Virus record (IMG/VR): IMGVR_UViG_3300013099_000017
Coordinates: 62,001-126,000 of that record
Length of the DNA stretch: 64,000 nt
Direction: 5' to 3' (one strand)
From: a virus
The notes below the pieces were generated by a model, which saw only the letters and a program-made list of their open reading frames with translations, was not told the DNA's origin and did not search any database. The position numbers were made by a program, and so were the translations under genes. Below are positions 7,285 to 15,413 of the stretch, piece after piece (position 1 is the stretch's first letter; every line of letters begins with the position of its first letter).

Positions 7285-7914
7285 ATGGAATTAAACAAAG
7301 ACTTTTTTCAAAGTTTAAATGAATCATTATTAACTGAATCGGGTTTATCAAGGGTTTGGAAACAAACAAAAGAACATGATTTTGGAACAATTACTGCTTT
7401 TCGTAGTGCCAAAGATTGCAATAAAGGTGAAGCATATACAAAAGCTGATAACATGAAACGAAATAAATCACTTGTTTCAAAATTACAGTCATTGCGATAT
7501 GGTATCACTAAAATCAAAGGTTCATATATTGAGAACTATGGTTCACAAAATGAAAAAGAAGTTGGTGAAAATTCGTTTATTGTAATTGATCTTCAAGACA
7601 AGGGTACATTGAAAAAAGATTTATTAAAATTGGGTGAAGAATTTGAACAAGATTCTATCATTTTTGGTAAAGCAGGAAAGGCAGGAACATTAGTTGGTTC
7701 AAATAAATGTCCTGATGGATATCCAGGATATCGTAAAGAAGCTAAACAAGGTGGTGCTATTTTTGGTAAAACTGGTGAATTTATGAGTCGGGTTAAAGGT
7801 AGACCATTTATTTTTACAGAAGAAGTTGAAAATTATGGTGTCAAAAAATATCCAACTGAGTTAAGGGGTGTAGTTGAATTATCAAAACTACATTGGTCTG
7901 AAATCGAAGTATAA
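7285..7914 (+). CDS. Possible internal-type protein with DUF3293-like domain, 209 aa
   Basis: The first 20 residues (MELNKDFFQSLNESLLTESG) resemble the capsid-targeting peptides of the 52-61 kb cluster: an aromatic pair followed by LNE and LTE, both L-x-E sites of the T4 prohead protease kind. The body (about 32-125) reads ITAFRSAKD..N..RN..L...L...GY..T...GSY.EN.GS..E.EVGENSF..ID, then LGE.F.QDSIIFG, which recalls DUF3293 proteins. The function of that family is unknown to me. The targeting reading is weaker here than in the late cluster. Confidence 0.5.
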   Translation: MELNKDFFQSLNESLLTESGLSRVWKQTKEHDFGTITAFRSAKDCNKGEAYTKADNMKRNKSLVSKLQSLRYGITKIKGSYIENYGSQNEKEVGENSFIVIDLQDKGTLKKDLLKLGEEFEQDSIIFGKAGKAGTLVGSNKCPDGYPGYRKEAKQGGAIFGKTGEFMSRVKGRPFIFTEEVENYGVKKYPTELRGVVELSKLHWSEIEV

Positions 7915-7925
7915 AGGTTTTTATT

Positions 7926-8201
7926 ATGCAATACATTTTAAAACAAATTGAATATGATGAATTAGTTCATTTAAAAGAAAAACACCAGAAACGTTACTTG
8001 AATGAACTTCAAAAAGTTTGTACAATGGCATGTGATAATACCCCAATTTTATATTGGGATAAAACAATTCCGGAACCTTGGGGTTGTATTATCACCATTG
8101 AAAAAGAAAATGAAGAAAATGGTACTGATGAAGAATGGTGTTGTGATGAATGTCCAACAATTAAAGTATGTCCTTATGAATACAAAACTTATAGTAAATA
8201 A
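7926..8201 (+). CDS. Cys-containing hypothetical protein, 91 aa
   Basis: Not recognised. Helical basic N-terminus; the C-terminal 25 residues carry CCDECP and a further Cys, a possible small metal site. It belongs to a run of small genes (7039-9370) with short gaps and no internal promoter. Confidence 0.55.
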   Translation: MQYILKQIEYDELVHLKEKHQKRYLNELQKVCTMACDNTPILYWDKTIPEPWGCIITIEKENEENGTDEEWCCDECPTIKVCPYEYKTYSK

Positions 8202-8213
8202 AGGGTTTTTATA

Positions 8214-8510
8214 ATGAGTGATGTTAAAACAATAATTCAACATTCTGTATTAGTTGTATTAGGTGAAAAAAATAATAAATTTTTATTTAATTCAAAAGAA
8301 GATAAAGATGAATTTTTATTAAGTGAAAATAAATTTTGTATTAATCAATTACAAAATTATATTGGTGCGTTTGATAAACTCGAACGCAAAACTTTCAAGT
8401 TTGAACTTGAAAAAAAGCGTATGGCTCATGCTGTACATTGTGGATTTCATGAAGTTGCCAATACAGGTACATGGAATCGTTCTGCAAATTATGACGCATT
8501 AATTGCGTAA
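8214..8510 (+). CDS. Hypothetical protein, 98 aa
   Basis: Not recognised. Soluble, Lys/Asn/Glu-rich; a helical middle (FDKLERKTFKFELEKKRMAHAV) and a His/Asn-rich end. Twelve bases after the previous stop, with AAAGG upstream. Confidence 0.55.
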   Translation: MSDVKTIIQHSVLVVLGEKNNKFLFNSKEDKDEFLLSENKFCINQLQNYIGAFDKLERKTFKFELEKKRMAHAVHCGFHEVANTGTWNRSANYDALIA

Positions 8511-8522
8511 AGGTGTTAAATT

Positions 8523-8783
8523 ATGAGTAAAGATTATAAAGTTGGTATTCGTTTCCCTAATAAAAACGATGAAAAGTACAGATTAGGGTATATCTTTTTG
8601 CCGACCGAAGTAAAACGTGATGCTTATATTCGTGATGAATTGGAATTCTGCAAAAGTGAAGAAAAATCCTATTTAAGTGCGTTATATAAAAATCAGCGTC
8701 TTAGTTCTATTCAGGCATTATACAATAAGCGTATTGAATTTGCGAAATTGAATGGTTTGGATATTGAAATGGTTAAGGCATAA
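8523..8783 (+). CDS. Hypothetical protein, 86 aa
   Basis: Not recognised. N-terminal beta pattern (KVGIRFPNKNDEKYRLGYIFL) followed by two charged helices. Stop overlaps the start of the exonuclease gene (TAATG), so the two are coupled. Confidence 0.55.
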   Translation: MSKDYKVGIRFPNKNDEKYRLGYIFLPTEVKRDAYIRDELEFCKSEEKSYLSALYKNQRLSSIQALYNKRIEFAKLNGLDIEMVKA

Positions 8784-9370
8784 TGCTCAATGTTATGGTA
8801 GACAATGAATCGGTTGGATTGAAACCAAATTCAGCCGTTGCACAAATTGGAGCAGTAATTTTTCAAGATGATTTTACAATCATGGATCGATATTGTATAA
8901 ATTTAAATATTGATCAACAGTTGGATTTGGGTTCAACTTATGATGATGGAACTCTCGATTGGTGGATGCTTCAAGAAGATGAAAATTCTGATTTATATAA
9001 TTCGGTTTTTGATAATCCAATGAACTTAGATGGTGCTTATAAAAATTGGTCAACATGGTTAAAGGATAATTCCCCTGTAAATGATGTTGGATTTAGATTT
9101 TGGTGTAATCATTTATTATTCGATGTACCAATGTTAAATAATTTCATGTCGTATTATGATGATAATATGAAACATTATATCAAATATAATAATTTTGAAG
9201 ATTTTGCAACTGTCCGAAATATGGCAAAACGTAAAGTAAGCAATTTTAAGGTACTTGAAAATAAAATTAATGTGGATGCTAATGGTGCTAGTCATAATGC
9301 CTTGTATGATGCTGTTTGGCAGACTAAATCATTAGAATTATCATATAAAGTGCTGGACATTCAATTATAA
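8783..9370 (+). CDS. DEDDh 3'-5' exonuclease (DexA/RNase T-like)
   Basis: 195 aa with the complete DnaQ-fold active site: motif I MVDNES (D7, E9) followed by GLKPNSAVAQIGAVIF, motif II WCNHLLFDVPML (Asp at about 114), and motif III HNALYDAVWQ (His and Asp, about 172-177). This is the DEDDh exonuclease set. The GLKP..A..QIGAV form is typical of phage exonucleases related to T4 DexA and Rv2179c-like RNases. Expected role: degrade 3' ends of DNA or RNA, for host nucleic acid recycling or repair. End of the 7039-9370 operon. Confidence 0.85.
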   Translation: MLNVMVDNESVGLKPNSAVAQIGAVIFQDDFTIMDRYCINLNIDQQLDLGSTYDDGTLDWWMLQEDENSDLYNSVFDNPMNLDGAYKNWSTWLKDNSPVNDVGFRFWCNHLLFDVPMLNNFMSYYDDNMKHYIKYNNFEDFATVRNMAKRKVSNFKVLENKINVDANGASHNALYDAVWQTKSLELSYKVLDIQL

Positions 9371-9424
9371 TATTTCATATATCTCTTTTGGGATATATGA
9401 AATATTTAATCAATTTGATATAAT
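9369..9424 (+). promoter_or_regulatory. Hairpin overlapping an early promoter
   Basis: AATATTTCATATAT (9369-9382) pairs perfectly with 9393-9406, extended by CTC/GGG with a TTTT loop: a 17-bp stem directly after the exonuclease stop. Its GGG also forms the variant promoter box; 26 bases after it lies TATAAT (9419-9424). The stem may end the upstream mRNA while the same sequence drives the next gene. Confidence 0.65.
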
Positions 9425-9460
9425 ATGTGTGTAGGTTGAAAAACCATTTTTAAATTTGAA

Positions 9461-9488
9461 TAGGTAATAGGTAATAGGTAATAAGTAA
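9461..9488 (+). repeat. Four-copy 7-bp repeat forming the ribosome-binding region
   Basis: TAGGTAA x3 plus TAAGTAA, ending exactly at the ATG of the next gene. Each of the first three units carries an AGG that could act as a Shine-Dalgarno. Confidence 0.8.
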
Positions 9489-10489
9489 TGAAACGGACAA
9501 CAGATGTAAATCATGCAATGTATGGTAAAGAACCATCTATTCCAAATCAGGTATTTATGGATACGAAAGCATATAATATGTTTTTACATTCATCCTTTAA
9601 CTGGTACAATAACATGGTTAAAGATACCGAAAAAAAGAAATGGGTCATTAAATGGGGTATTGCCCGTGGATTCAATATATCAGATTTGAAAGCAATTCCG
9701 GATACTTATTTAACTACTCTTGGTTCAATGGTGAGAATGGATGATAATGGTTTCAAATTTAATGATATGCATTATCAAACAATTTCAACTAAATTAGGTG
9801 AATTGGTATTAAAGTTCAAAGAAATCAAACGTGAACAGCCTACAATAAAAAAGATTACAGTTGATAAGGTTGGTTTGGTTATGACTGTTTTTGATAATGC
9901 TATTGATAACGTTATGGACAATAAACCATATCCAAAATTAACAATCGATCATCCATTATCAGCACCAAATGTCAATGAACTGAAATCATATTATACAAGA
10001 CAGTTGGATGAACTTGAAACTGGTTCAAAATTTATTAAAGTTCATAATGAGATTTTAAATTTATTATCTGGTAAAGATAAAGTTAAAAAGCCCACAACAC
10101 GAAAACCTAAAATTAGGAAAGCACGTTCTCCTAAAAAGCAGGTGGCTAACTTGAACTTTATGATTGCTGATACTACATTAGGAATCAAATCCATTAAACC
10201 GGAAAAAATAATTGGTGCTTCTAAGTTGGTGATGTTTAATACCAATAATCGAAAGTTGACTATTTTCTATGCTGATGATGGTGGATTTTCTATCAAGGGT
10301 TCAACCTTGCAGAATTTTACAAAACAATCTTCCACTAAAACTATCAGGAAACCGGAAGATAAATTATCTGAATTTATTGGAGCACCAAAAACACGTACAG
10401 ATAAAATTTATTCTCAAATTAAATCGGTCAAGGGTTCGGTAACTGGTCGAATTAATAAACACAATATATTACTAAAGGTATTTAATTAA
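9488..10489 (+). CDS. Hypothetical protein, 333 aa
   Basis: Not recognised. Two parts are joined by a very basic linker (about residues 195-222, TTRKPKIRKARSPKK), which could contact nucleic acid. The C-terminal part looks like a small beta-rich domain (KLVMFNTNNRKLTIFYADDGGFSIKGSTL) of the kind I recall from other large myoviruses, but I cannot name it. Expressed from the hairpin promoter at 9419. Its stop overlaps the next ATG. Confidence 0.6.
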   Translation: MKRTTDVNHAMYGKEPSIPNQVFMDTKAYNMFLHSSFNWYNNMVKDTEKKKWVIKWGIARGFNISDLKAIPDTYLTTLGSMVRMDDNGFKFNDMHYQTISTKLGELVLKFKEIKREQPTIKKITVDKVGLVMTVFDNAIDNVMDNKPYPKLTIDHPLSAPNVNELKSYYTRQLDELETGSKFIKVHNEILNLLSGKDKVKKPTTRKPKIRKARSPKKQVANLNFMIADTTLGIKSIKPEKIIGASKLVMFNTNNRKLTIFYADDGGFSIKGSTLQNFTKQSSTKTIRKPEDKLSEFIGAPKTRTDKIYSQIKSVKGSVTGRINKHNILLKVFN

Positions 10490-10785
10490 TGAATCCATTT
10501 AAAGTAACATTGAAAGTAGAGAAACCCGATCCAACATATTCATTTGATGAATTGGGTCATAGGAGTATTGGTCGGATTCAGCGTGGGAAATACAAGGGAT
10601 TATTTGTTCTTGTGATTAAAGAAGATGTAAATGAACCAATATTAGTTGAACTAACTGGATTGTTTTATCTAAAAGGTAAACAATTAAAAGAGTTTGGTTC
10701 AAATATCGAAGCACTTAATGTTGATTATAATATAACATTATCATTATCACGTATACCAGAATCAGAAAGGATTAACTTAAAATGA
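10489..10785 (+). CDS. Hypothetical beta-rich protein, 98 aa
   Basis: Not recognised. Central block RIQRGKYKGLFVLVI..EPILVELTG is similar in rhythm to the two small genes that follow, suggesting a family of three tandem relatives of about 90 residues. Coupled to both neighbours. Confidence 0.55.
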   Translation: MNPFKVTLKVEKPDPTYSFDELGHRSIGRIQRGKYKGLFVLVIKEDVNEPILVELTGLFYLKGKQLKEFGSNIEALNVDYNITLSLSRIPESERINLK

Positions 10786-11028
10786 TTGAAATTGTAAATG
10801 AACAAAAAGATGTAATAGTCTTAGCAAAAGATATGAAACAAGGTCAATTTGGTGTTATTGTTGAAAGTGAAGCTCAATATCTGATAGGTGATATTGTAGG
10901 GGGAACAATTGATTTCTTTAAATGGTAAAAACACATGGAAAAATCTTTCTCTGCCACAATTTAAAATTAAACTTTTGCATGATGGTACTATTTTTAAACT
11001 TACTAATAATGGAATTAAAAATGCTTAA
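10782..11028 (+). pseudogene. Frameshifted small gene, relative of the 11021 gene
   Basis: The frame from ATG 10782 stops at 10928 after ...GGTIDFFKW. In the +1 frame the same protein continues from about 10915 as SLNGKNTWKNLSLPQFKIKL...NNGIKNA to TAA 11026-11028. Together they align over the whole length with the next gene (pattern GQ.GVIV...YLIGDIVGG...SLNG..TW). The shift is at TTC TTT AAA TGG. Either a one-base insertion broke the gene or a +1 frameshift is used; I favour mutation. The end overlaps the next ATG as an intact gene would. Confidence 0.65.
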
Positions 11029-11290
11029 ACTTATAAAAGGTTCTGATCCGAAATACATTAAGGCAACTGAAATGACTATTAATCAAGTTGCCATTATCCG
11101 AAATAATAAAGATGATGATGTTGATCAAAAATATGTTGGTTTGATTGTTATGCGAGTTTATGGTGAACTGATTGTATCTTTAACTTCAACTCATTCATGG
11201 GGTGGAAATTGTCGTAGTTTAAATGCTCTTACTTTTAATCTCGAAGTAATACCAAATGGAAGTATGTTTGAAGTTGTGAATAATGAATAA
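11021..11290 (+). CDS. Hypothetical beta-rich protein, 89 aa
   Basis: Not recognised. Starts at the ATG at 11021, which overlaps the stop of the frameshifted gene, rather than the long upstream extension. Pattern TINQVAIIRN...YVGLIVMRVYGELIVSLTS..SW..NCRSL; relative of its two upstream neighbours. Probably a small beta-barrel. Confidence 0.6.
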   Translation: MLKLIKGSDPKYIKATEMTINQVAIIRNNKDDDVDQKYVGLIVMRVYGELIVSLTSTHSWGGNCRSLNALTFNLEVIPNGSMFEVVNNE

Positions 11291-11299
11291 GGATGTTAA

Positions 11300-12148
11300 A
11301 TGTTATTAATTGATTTAAGTTCGGTTGTAATAAATGCCGTACAGGGTGCAATTATACAAAATGATCTTAGTTTATCATTGGTTCGTAATTGTACCATGTC
11401 TCAGTTACTATATTACAAAAAACGATATTCAAAATATGGTAAGCCAATTTTATGTGTAGATTCAAGACACTATTGGCGTAAAGATTTTTTTAAATTTTAT
11501 AAACAAAATCGAAAAAAGATCCGTAAAAAATCCAGCATGGATTGGGACTTGTTTTTTGAATATTTTGCCAAAGTAAAACAGGAACTTCAAGACTATGTTC
11601 CATATATGTATATTGATGTTGAAAAATGTGAAGCTGATGATATCATTGCCATTATTGCAATGAAATCATCTGAGCCTGTTATGATTGTATCTGCTGATAA
11701 AGATATGGCACAATTACAAACCAAAGGGAAGGATATTAAGCAATATTCACCAATGACCAAAAAACAAATTACATTGAAGTCATTAGATTATTCATTAATT
11801 GAACATATTATTCGTGGTGATAATTCAGATGGTATTCCAAATATTAAATCCGATGATGATGTATTTTTATGTGAAGATAAAAGACAGAAATCAATTACCA
11901 CCACATTAATTAAAGATGCTTTACTTTTGGAACGTACCGAATTAATATGTCAAAATCAAATCGAATTGGGAAAATTTAAACGAAATCAAATCTTAATTGA
12001 TGTTGCTCATATTCCCGAAAATTATAAAAAAGATATTAGGGATGCTTGGAAATTTCAACAAGATAATCCACCAAAAGATAAATTAAAAACATATTTTATT
12101 AAATTTAGAATGAAATTATTATTTAATAAAATAAGCCAATTTAGATAA
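11300..12148 (+). CDS. rnh: T4 RNase H-like 5'-3' nuclease (FEN family)
   Basis: 282 aa, close to T4 RNase H (305). Acidic active-site patches are visible: MLLIDLSSVV at the start, EKCEADDIIAII (about 113-124), SADKDMAQL (about 135-143) and GDNSDGIPNI (about 178-187), the last being the helix-hairpin-helix entry with the conserved GDxxDGIP. Removes RNA primers and flaps from lagging strands; with the DNA ligase (23259) and the helicase and primase it forms the replication set. Preceded by GGATGTTAA; follows the small beta-rich genes by 9 bases. Confidence 0.9.
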   Translation: MLLIDLSSVVINAVQGAIIQNDLSLSLVRNCTMSQLLYYKKRYSKYGKPILCVDSRHYWRKDFFKFYKQNRKKIRKKSSMDWDLFFEYFAKVKQELQDYVPYMYIDVEKCEADDIIAIIAMKSSEPVMIVSADKDMAQLQTKGKDIKQYSPMTKKQITLKSLDYSLIEHIIRGDNSDGIPNIKSDDDVFLCEDKRQKSITTTLIKDALLLERTELICQNQIELGKFKRNQILIDVAHIPENYKKDIRDAWKFQQDNPPKDKLKTYFIKFRMKLLFNKISQFR

Positions 12149-12189
12149 GAACTAAATAGAATCATAATAGTAATTAAGGATGAAATATT

Positions 12190-12594
12190 ATGAAAACTTT
12201 AACGTTAGATTTTTTAAATTGTATTTACAATGGCGAAGGAACATGCAGAACACCAACAGAACAAATGATAAAAGATCCGGTCTTTGCTGGATATGCTCAA
12301 TTAGCTTATTCAGATAAAGTACCAACATATAAGATTATACCTGTACATAAACGTGATCCGAGAACTCCATTAGGTTTGGACTTTTCAAATTTACAAATGT
12401 CATTCAGGAAATTTTATCAAGGTGCATATGTTATTAATGATAATAAAATATCAAGACGTATACTGATTCAAGTTGCAGAAGCATTATCTCAGGTGGAAGT
12501 AAAATTTTTACGTGAAGTATTAAAAGGTAAAATTGGATTTTACTCAAAGCAACAATATTTACTTGATATGGATAGTGCTAATGCCGACATATGA
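12190..12594 (+). CDS. Hypothetical protein, 134 aa
   Basis: Not recognised. The middle carries a basic loop (PVHKRDPRTPLG) and the C-terminal part is helical (LIQVAEALSQVEVKFLREVLKGK). Location between the 5' nuclease and an FmdB-type zinc ribbon hints at a replication-linked role, but no motif proves it. Overlaps the next gene by 14 bases. Confidence 0.55.
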   Translation: MKTLTLDFLNCIYNGEGTCRTPTEQMIKDPVFAGYAQLAYSDKVPTYKIIPVHKRDPRTPLGLDFSNLQMSFRKFYQGAYVINDNKISRRILIQVAEALSQVEVKFLREVLKGKIGFYSKQQYLLDMDSANADI

Positions 12595-12829
12595 TTATAA
12601 ATGCAATGAGTGTGGATATTATTTTGAAACATCTTCACCAATGGCAGAAAGACATAATCCAAAATGTTGTCCCAAATGTGGAGCATATGAAAGTAAGCAA
12701 GTCATTACACGGGGCAATGCTGTTTTGGATTCAGTAAGAATGGGTAGAACTAAAGTATCAGAAGGATTTAGGGATACTTTAATCGACATTAAAAAAGAGC
12801 ATCCAGGCTCAACAATTAAAATAAGATAA
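12581..12829 (+). CDS. FmdB-type zinc ribbon protein, 82 aa
   Basis: Begins MPTYDYKCNECGYYFE and has a second knuckle CCPKCG (about residues 29-34): the CxxC...CxxC zinc ribbon of FmdB/FdhE-type regulatory proteins. The rest is basic. The start at 12581 is chosen because the family begins exactly with MP-Y-x-Y-x-C. Likely a small nucleic-acid or protein adaptor; target unknown. A similar zinc ribbon is encoded at 20513. Confidence 0.8.
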   Translation: MPTYDYKCNECGYYFETSSPMAERHNPKCCPKCGAYESKQVITRGNAVLDSVRMGRTKVSEGFRDTLIDIKKEHPGSTIKIR

Positions 12830-12840
12830 AGGAATATATA

Positions 12841-13062
12841 ATGAATAAACAAGATGTGTTAGATATAGAACGGTTAAAAGTTGATCGGTTAATTACTTTA
12901 CATGATATTGAATCAAATGAAGAAGAAATAAAACGACTTAAAACTCTTAGTGATCATGATGGGGAATTTTATGAAGAAATGGCTTTAAAATATTCTCAAT
13001 TAGATTTAAAACAAATTGATTTGGATATTGCTAACATTCTGCGTAATTATCCAACAGAGTAA
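12841..13062 (+). CDS. Small coiled-coil protein, 73 aa
   Basis: Not recognised. Nearly all helix with heptad-like Leu/Ile spacing (VLDIERLKVDRLITLHDIESNEEEIKRLK). Last gene of the operon before a box-type promoter. Confidence 0.55.
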   Translation: MNKQDVLDIERLKVDRLITLHDIESNEEEIKRLKTLSDHDGEFYEEMALKYSQLDLKQIDLDIANILRNYPTE

Positions 13063-13063
13063 T

Positions 13064-13110
13064 TATATCTCTTAATGGGTATATACATATATATCCATTT
13101 GCTGTATTAT
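13064..13110 (+). promoter_or_regulatory. Early promoter, variant box (TCTCTTAATGGG)
   Basis: TATATCTCTTAATGGG ends at 13079; 25 bases later TATTAT (13105-13110). Leader AAACTTCCAAAAGGAAAA before 13140. Confidence 0.65.
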
Positions 13111-13139
13111 TTAGAAAAACTTCCAAAAGGAAAAATATA

Positions 13140-13655
13140 ATGAAAGATCATCCTATTACTTCAAAATGGGTTCAAGAAAATTTTAACATTGATGATGAAC
13201 GTCAAATTCTCAGAGAATTGGATTATTCCGGTGATTTTGTAGATTTGATTGAAGCAGATGTTGGTGATGGTGTATCTATTTCTGAATTTATTGAAATTGT
13301 TAAATCATCATTAAAAGGTCATGATTTTGTGTCCTTTAATGAAATTCGATATTCCGGAACCACATTAGATTTATCAAAATGGGTATCTGCTACTGAAACT
13401 GATAATCAAGTTATTGATCGATTAAAAGTTGAAGAACGGGCAAAACGCAAAGTCATTAAACAGGAAGAACAAGATCGTGTTGATTATGAACGATTGAAAC
13501 TCAGATTTGAACCGAAATCAATAACCAAAGTAAATTTGGATTTACTTGAATGTAGTCAATGTCGATTGGGTAAAAATTATTTAAATCTTTGTGATTTAAC
13601 ACATCCTGAATTTACTGAGTGCTTAGAATATGTTAATAATCATGAGGATTTATAA
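13140..13655 (+). CDS. Hypothetical protein, 171 aa
   Basis: Not recognised. Acidic N-terminal half, a helical charged middle (about 98-120) and a C-terminal stretch with four Cys (ECSQCRLGKNYLNLCDLTHPEFTEC split over residues 136-164) that may form a metal site. First gene of the 13140-15284 operon. Confidence 0.55.
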   Translation: MKDHPITSKWVQENFNIDDERQILRELDYSGDFVDLIEADVGDGVSISEFIEIVKSSLKGHDFVSFNEIRYSGTTLDLSKWVSATETDNQVIDRLKVEERAKRKVIKQEEQDRVDYERLKLRFEPKSITKVNLDLLECSQCRLGKNYLNLCDLTHPEFTECLEYVNNHEDL

Positions 13656-13865
13656 ATGAGAAAACTAGTACCGTCTTATTGGTGGGATTTTGGAAAAGAT
13701 GGTTTTATCATTGTTGAAAGTGATGAAAATGATTTTCCTATTCTTGGTGAATTTGAATATGATGTAAAAGGCTATGCCGATCAAGCCATAAACCAAGCAC
13801 TAAAATTAATTAATGATCTTCGTTCCGGAAGAATTACACCAAAGGAGTGTATTAAAAATGGTTAA
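13656..13865 (+). CDS. Hypothetical protein, 69 aa
   Basis: Not recognised. Trp-rich start (YWWDFGKDGFIIVE) and a helical C-terminus ending in a basic patch. Starts directly after the previous stop; overlaps the next start by 8 bases. Confidence 0.55.
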   Translation: MRKLVPSYWWDFGKDGFIIVESDENDFPILGEFEYDVKGYADQAINQALKLINDLRSGRITPKECIKNG

Positions 13866-14244
13866 AAGTTATGAAAAGTATGATAATCTATTACCATACC
13901 CAAAATTAAAAAATCAAGCGTTTCCTGAACCAAAACGAAAAGATTTTGTTAGTTATACAGAACATGGTATAGCTATGGATGACTGGGAACGAAATCGCTG
14001 TACATATGATGTTGAACGGAAGAAATTGATAAAAGAATATCAAGATGAACAATCTCGAATGATTGCTTTGTTTTTTGATGATTTAATGAGTGAACTTGAT
14101 TGGGATGTTTTACCCAAAGAAAAAATTGATAAATTAAAATCTCATATTTGGGAAGAAGGACATCATGCAGGTTTTCCGGAATGTTATAACGTTGCTTATG
14201 ATATGGTAGAATTGGTTGATGTATTAATTAAAGGATGTAAATAA
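13858..14244 (+). CDS. Hypothetical protein, 128 aa
   Basis: Not recognised. Basic N-terminal 30 residues rich in Pro/Lys, then acidic helices. ATG 13858 chosen because AAAGGAGTG lies 10 bases upstream and the longer frame would overlap the previous gene. Immediately upstream of the RNA ligase, coupled by TAATG. Confidence 0.55.
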   Translation: MVKSYEKYDNLLPYPKLKNQAFPEPKRKDFVSYTEHGIAMDDWERNRCTYDVERKKLIKEYQDEQSRMIALFFDDLMSELDWDVLPKEKIDKLKSHIWEEGHHAGFPECYNVAYDMVELVDVLIKGCK

Positions 14245-15284
14245 TGTTTAAATTTAAAAAATATGATAAAATTACTAATAGTTATGATGGTAAACATGTT
14301 CGTGCAGTAAAAATGGCTATGCTTGAACAAAACATAGAAGATGTGTGGATTGTTACTGAAAAAATTCATGGTGCTAATTTTGCATGTTATGTAAAGCCCA
14401 ATGAAGATTATATGGATGATACTCCATATTCAATTCAATATGCTTCACGTAATAACTTGTTAAGTGAATCTGAATCCGATGCTTTTTATAATTTCCAGTC
14501 TATTAAAGCAGACGTTAGTGAAAAAGTAAAAGAACTTTATAAAAATATATATGATGGTGATACTGCTGATGTTGATGAAATTATTGTTTATGGTGAATTA
14601 TTTGGTGGTTCATATGATCATCCTGATGTTGAACGTGTAAATCAATCACGGGTACAAAAAGGTGTCATGTATTGTCCGGATTTACATTTCAAGGCGTTTG
14701 ATATTTTTATACGTTATAATGATGGTGATGAAATGTATATGAATCCTGCGTTTTTTAATAAAATTTGTTTTGATGTGGGTGTTGATTATATTCCTGCAAA
14801 ATTGATTGGGACGTTGGATGAATGTTTATCTTATCAAAATGATTTTAATTCTTTGATTTATGTTGATTATGATTTACCTGATGTTGGTGAAAATACATGT
14901 GAGGGTGTTGTCATTAAACCCATATATCCATTTTATGACAATCGTGGCAATCGTGCTATTTTCAAGAACAAAAATGATAAATTCAAAGAAGTTGCAGGCG
15001 AACGTAAAAATAAAGTTACACAACCAATTGAATTATCGGATAAAGATAAAGAACATTTTGAATTGGTTGAACGTTATACCACAATGAATCGTTTGAATAA
15101 TCTTGAATCTAAAATTGGTGAACTTGAAGAAGCTAAACAAATTGGTGAATTCATGAAAGGTATGTGTGTTGATGTTAATGAAGATATCAAATTTGAACTG
15201 GATGTTTTATTAACTAAACGTGCCAAAGGTCATTTAATTAAAATGGTCAAAACTTTAATTATGGAAAAGTTATACAACACTTGA
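14244..15284 (+). CDS. RNA ligase, T4 Rnl2 type
   Basis: 346 aa (T4 Rnl2 is 334). Nucleotidyltransferase motif I is EKIHGANF with adenylated Lys40; motif III FKAFDIFI region, motif IV CEGVVIKP and motif V RAIFKNKNDKF follow in order. Rnl2 enzymes seal nicked double-stranded RNA, classically repairing tRNA cut by host anticodon nucleases. A second ligase of Rnl1 type is at 45284. The stop codon overlaps an FNR-type box that belongs to the next operon. Confidence 0.9.
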   Translation: MFKFKKYDKITNSYDGKHVRAVKMAMLEQNIEDVWIVTEKIHGANFACYVKPNEDYMDDTPYSIQYASRNNLLSESESDAFYNFQSIKADVSEKVKELYKNIYDGDTADVDEIIVYGELFGGSYDHPDVERVNQSRVQKGVMYCPDLHFKAFDIFIRYNDGDEMYMNPAFFNKICFDVGVDYIPAKLIGTLDECLSYQNDFNSLIYVDYDLPDVGENTCEGVVIKPIYPFYDNRGNRAIFKNKNDKFKEVAGERKNKVTQPIELSDKDKEHFELVERYTTMNRLNNLESKIGELEEAKQIGEFMKGMCVDVNEDIKFELDVLLTKRAKGHLIKMVKTLIMEKLYNT

Positions 15285-15322
15285 TCTAGATCAATGTAAG
15301 TTGGTATAACTTATGAGATACT
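15281..15322 (+). promoter_or_regulatory. FNR-box promoter
   Basis: TTGATCTAGATCAA (15281-15294), a perfect TTGAT-N4-ATCAA palindrome, overlaps the upstream stop codon. Its centre lies 29 bases before GATACT (15317-15322), i.e. at -41.5 if the hexamer starts at -12: the position of FNR at class II activated promoters. Confidence 0.65.
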
Positions 15323-15365
15323 AAATTTGTCGTTAAAACATTTAGACATTTAGGCATTTTGTGTC

Positions 15366-15399
15366 AGGGGGGATTTACAGCTCCCCTTCTTTTTTCTTT
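15366..15399 (+). terminator. Leader terminator or attenuator
   Basis: AGGGG...CCCCT stem followed by TTCTTTTTTCTTT, located in the leader between the FNR-box promoter and the gene at 15414. It looks like an intrinsic terminator in an untranslated leader of about 90 nt, so it could attenuate this operon. Confidence 0.55.
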
Positions 15400-15413
15400 A
15401 AGGAATATATATA

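Noticed and set aside
10922-11020. An upstream start for the 11021 gene
   Set aside because: The extra N-terminal residues are a shadow of the frameshifted gene's second frame; the overlap start at 11021 is in better context.
12533-12580. A longer N-terminus for the zinc ribbon at 12581
   Set aside because: The family starts M-P-x-Y-x-Y-x-C and the extension is inside the preceding gene.
15281-15294. TTGATCTAGATCAA as a transcription terminator
   Set aside because: It is a continuous palindrome with no loop and no T-run, it is identical in all three copies, and its position relative to the -10 is fixed.
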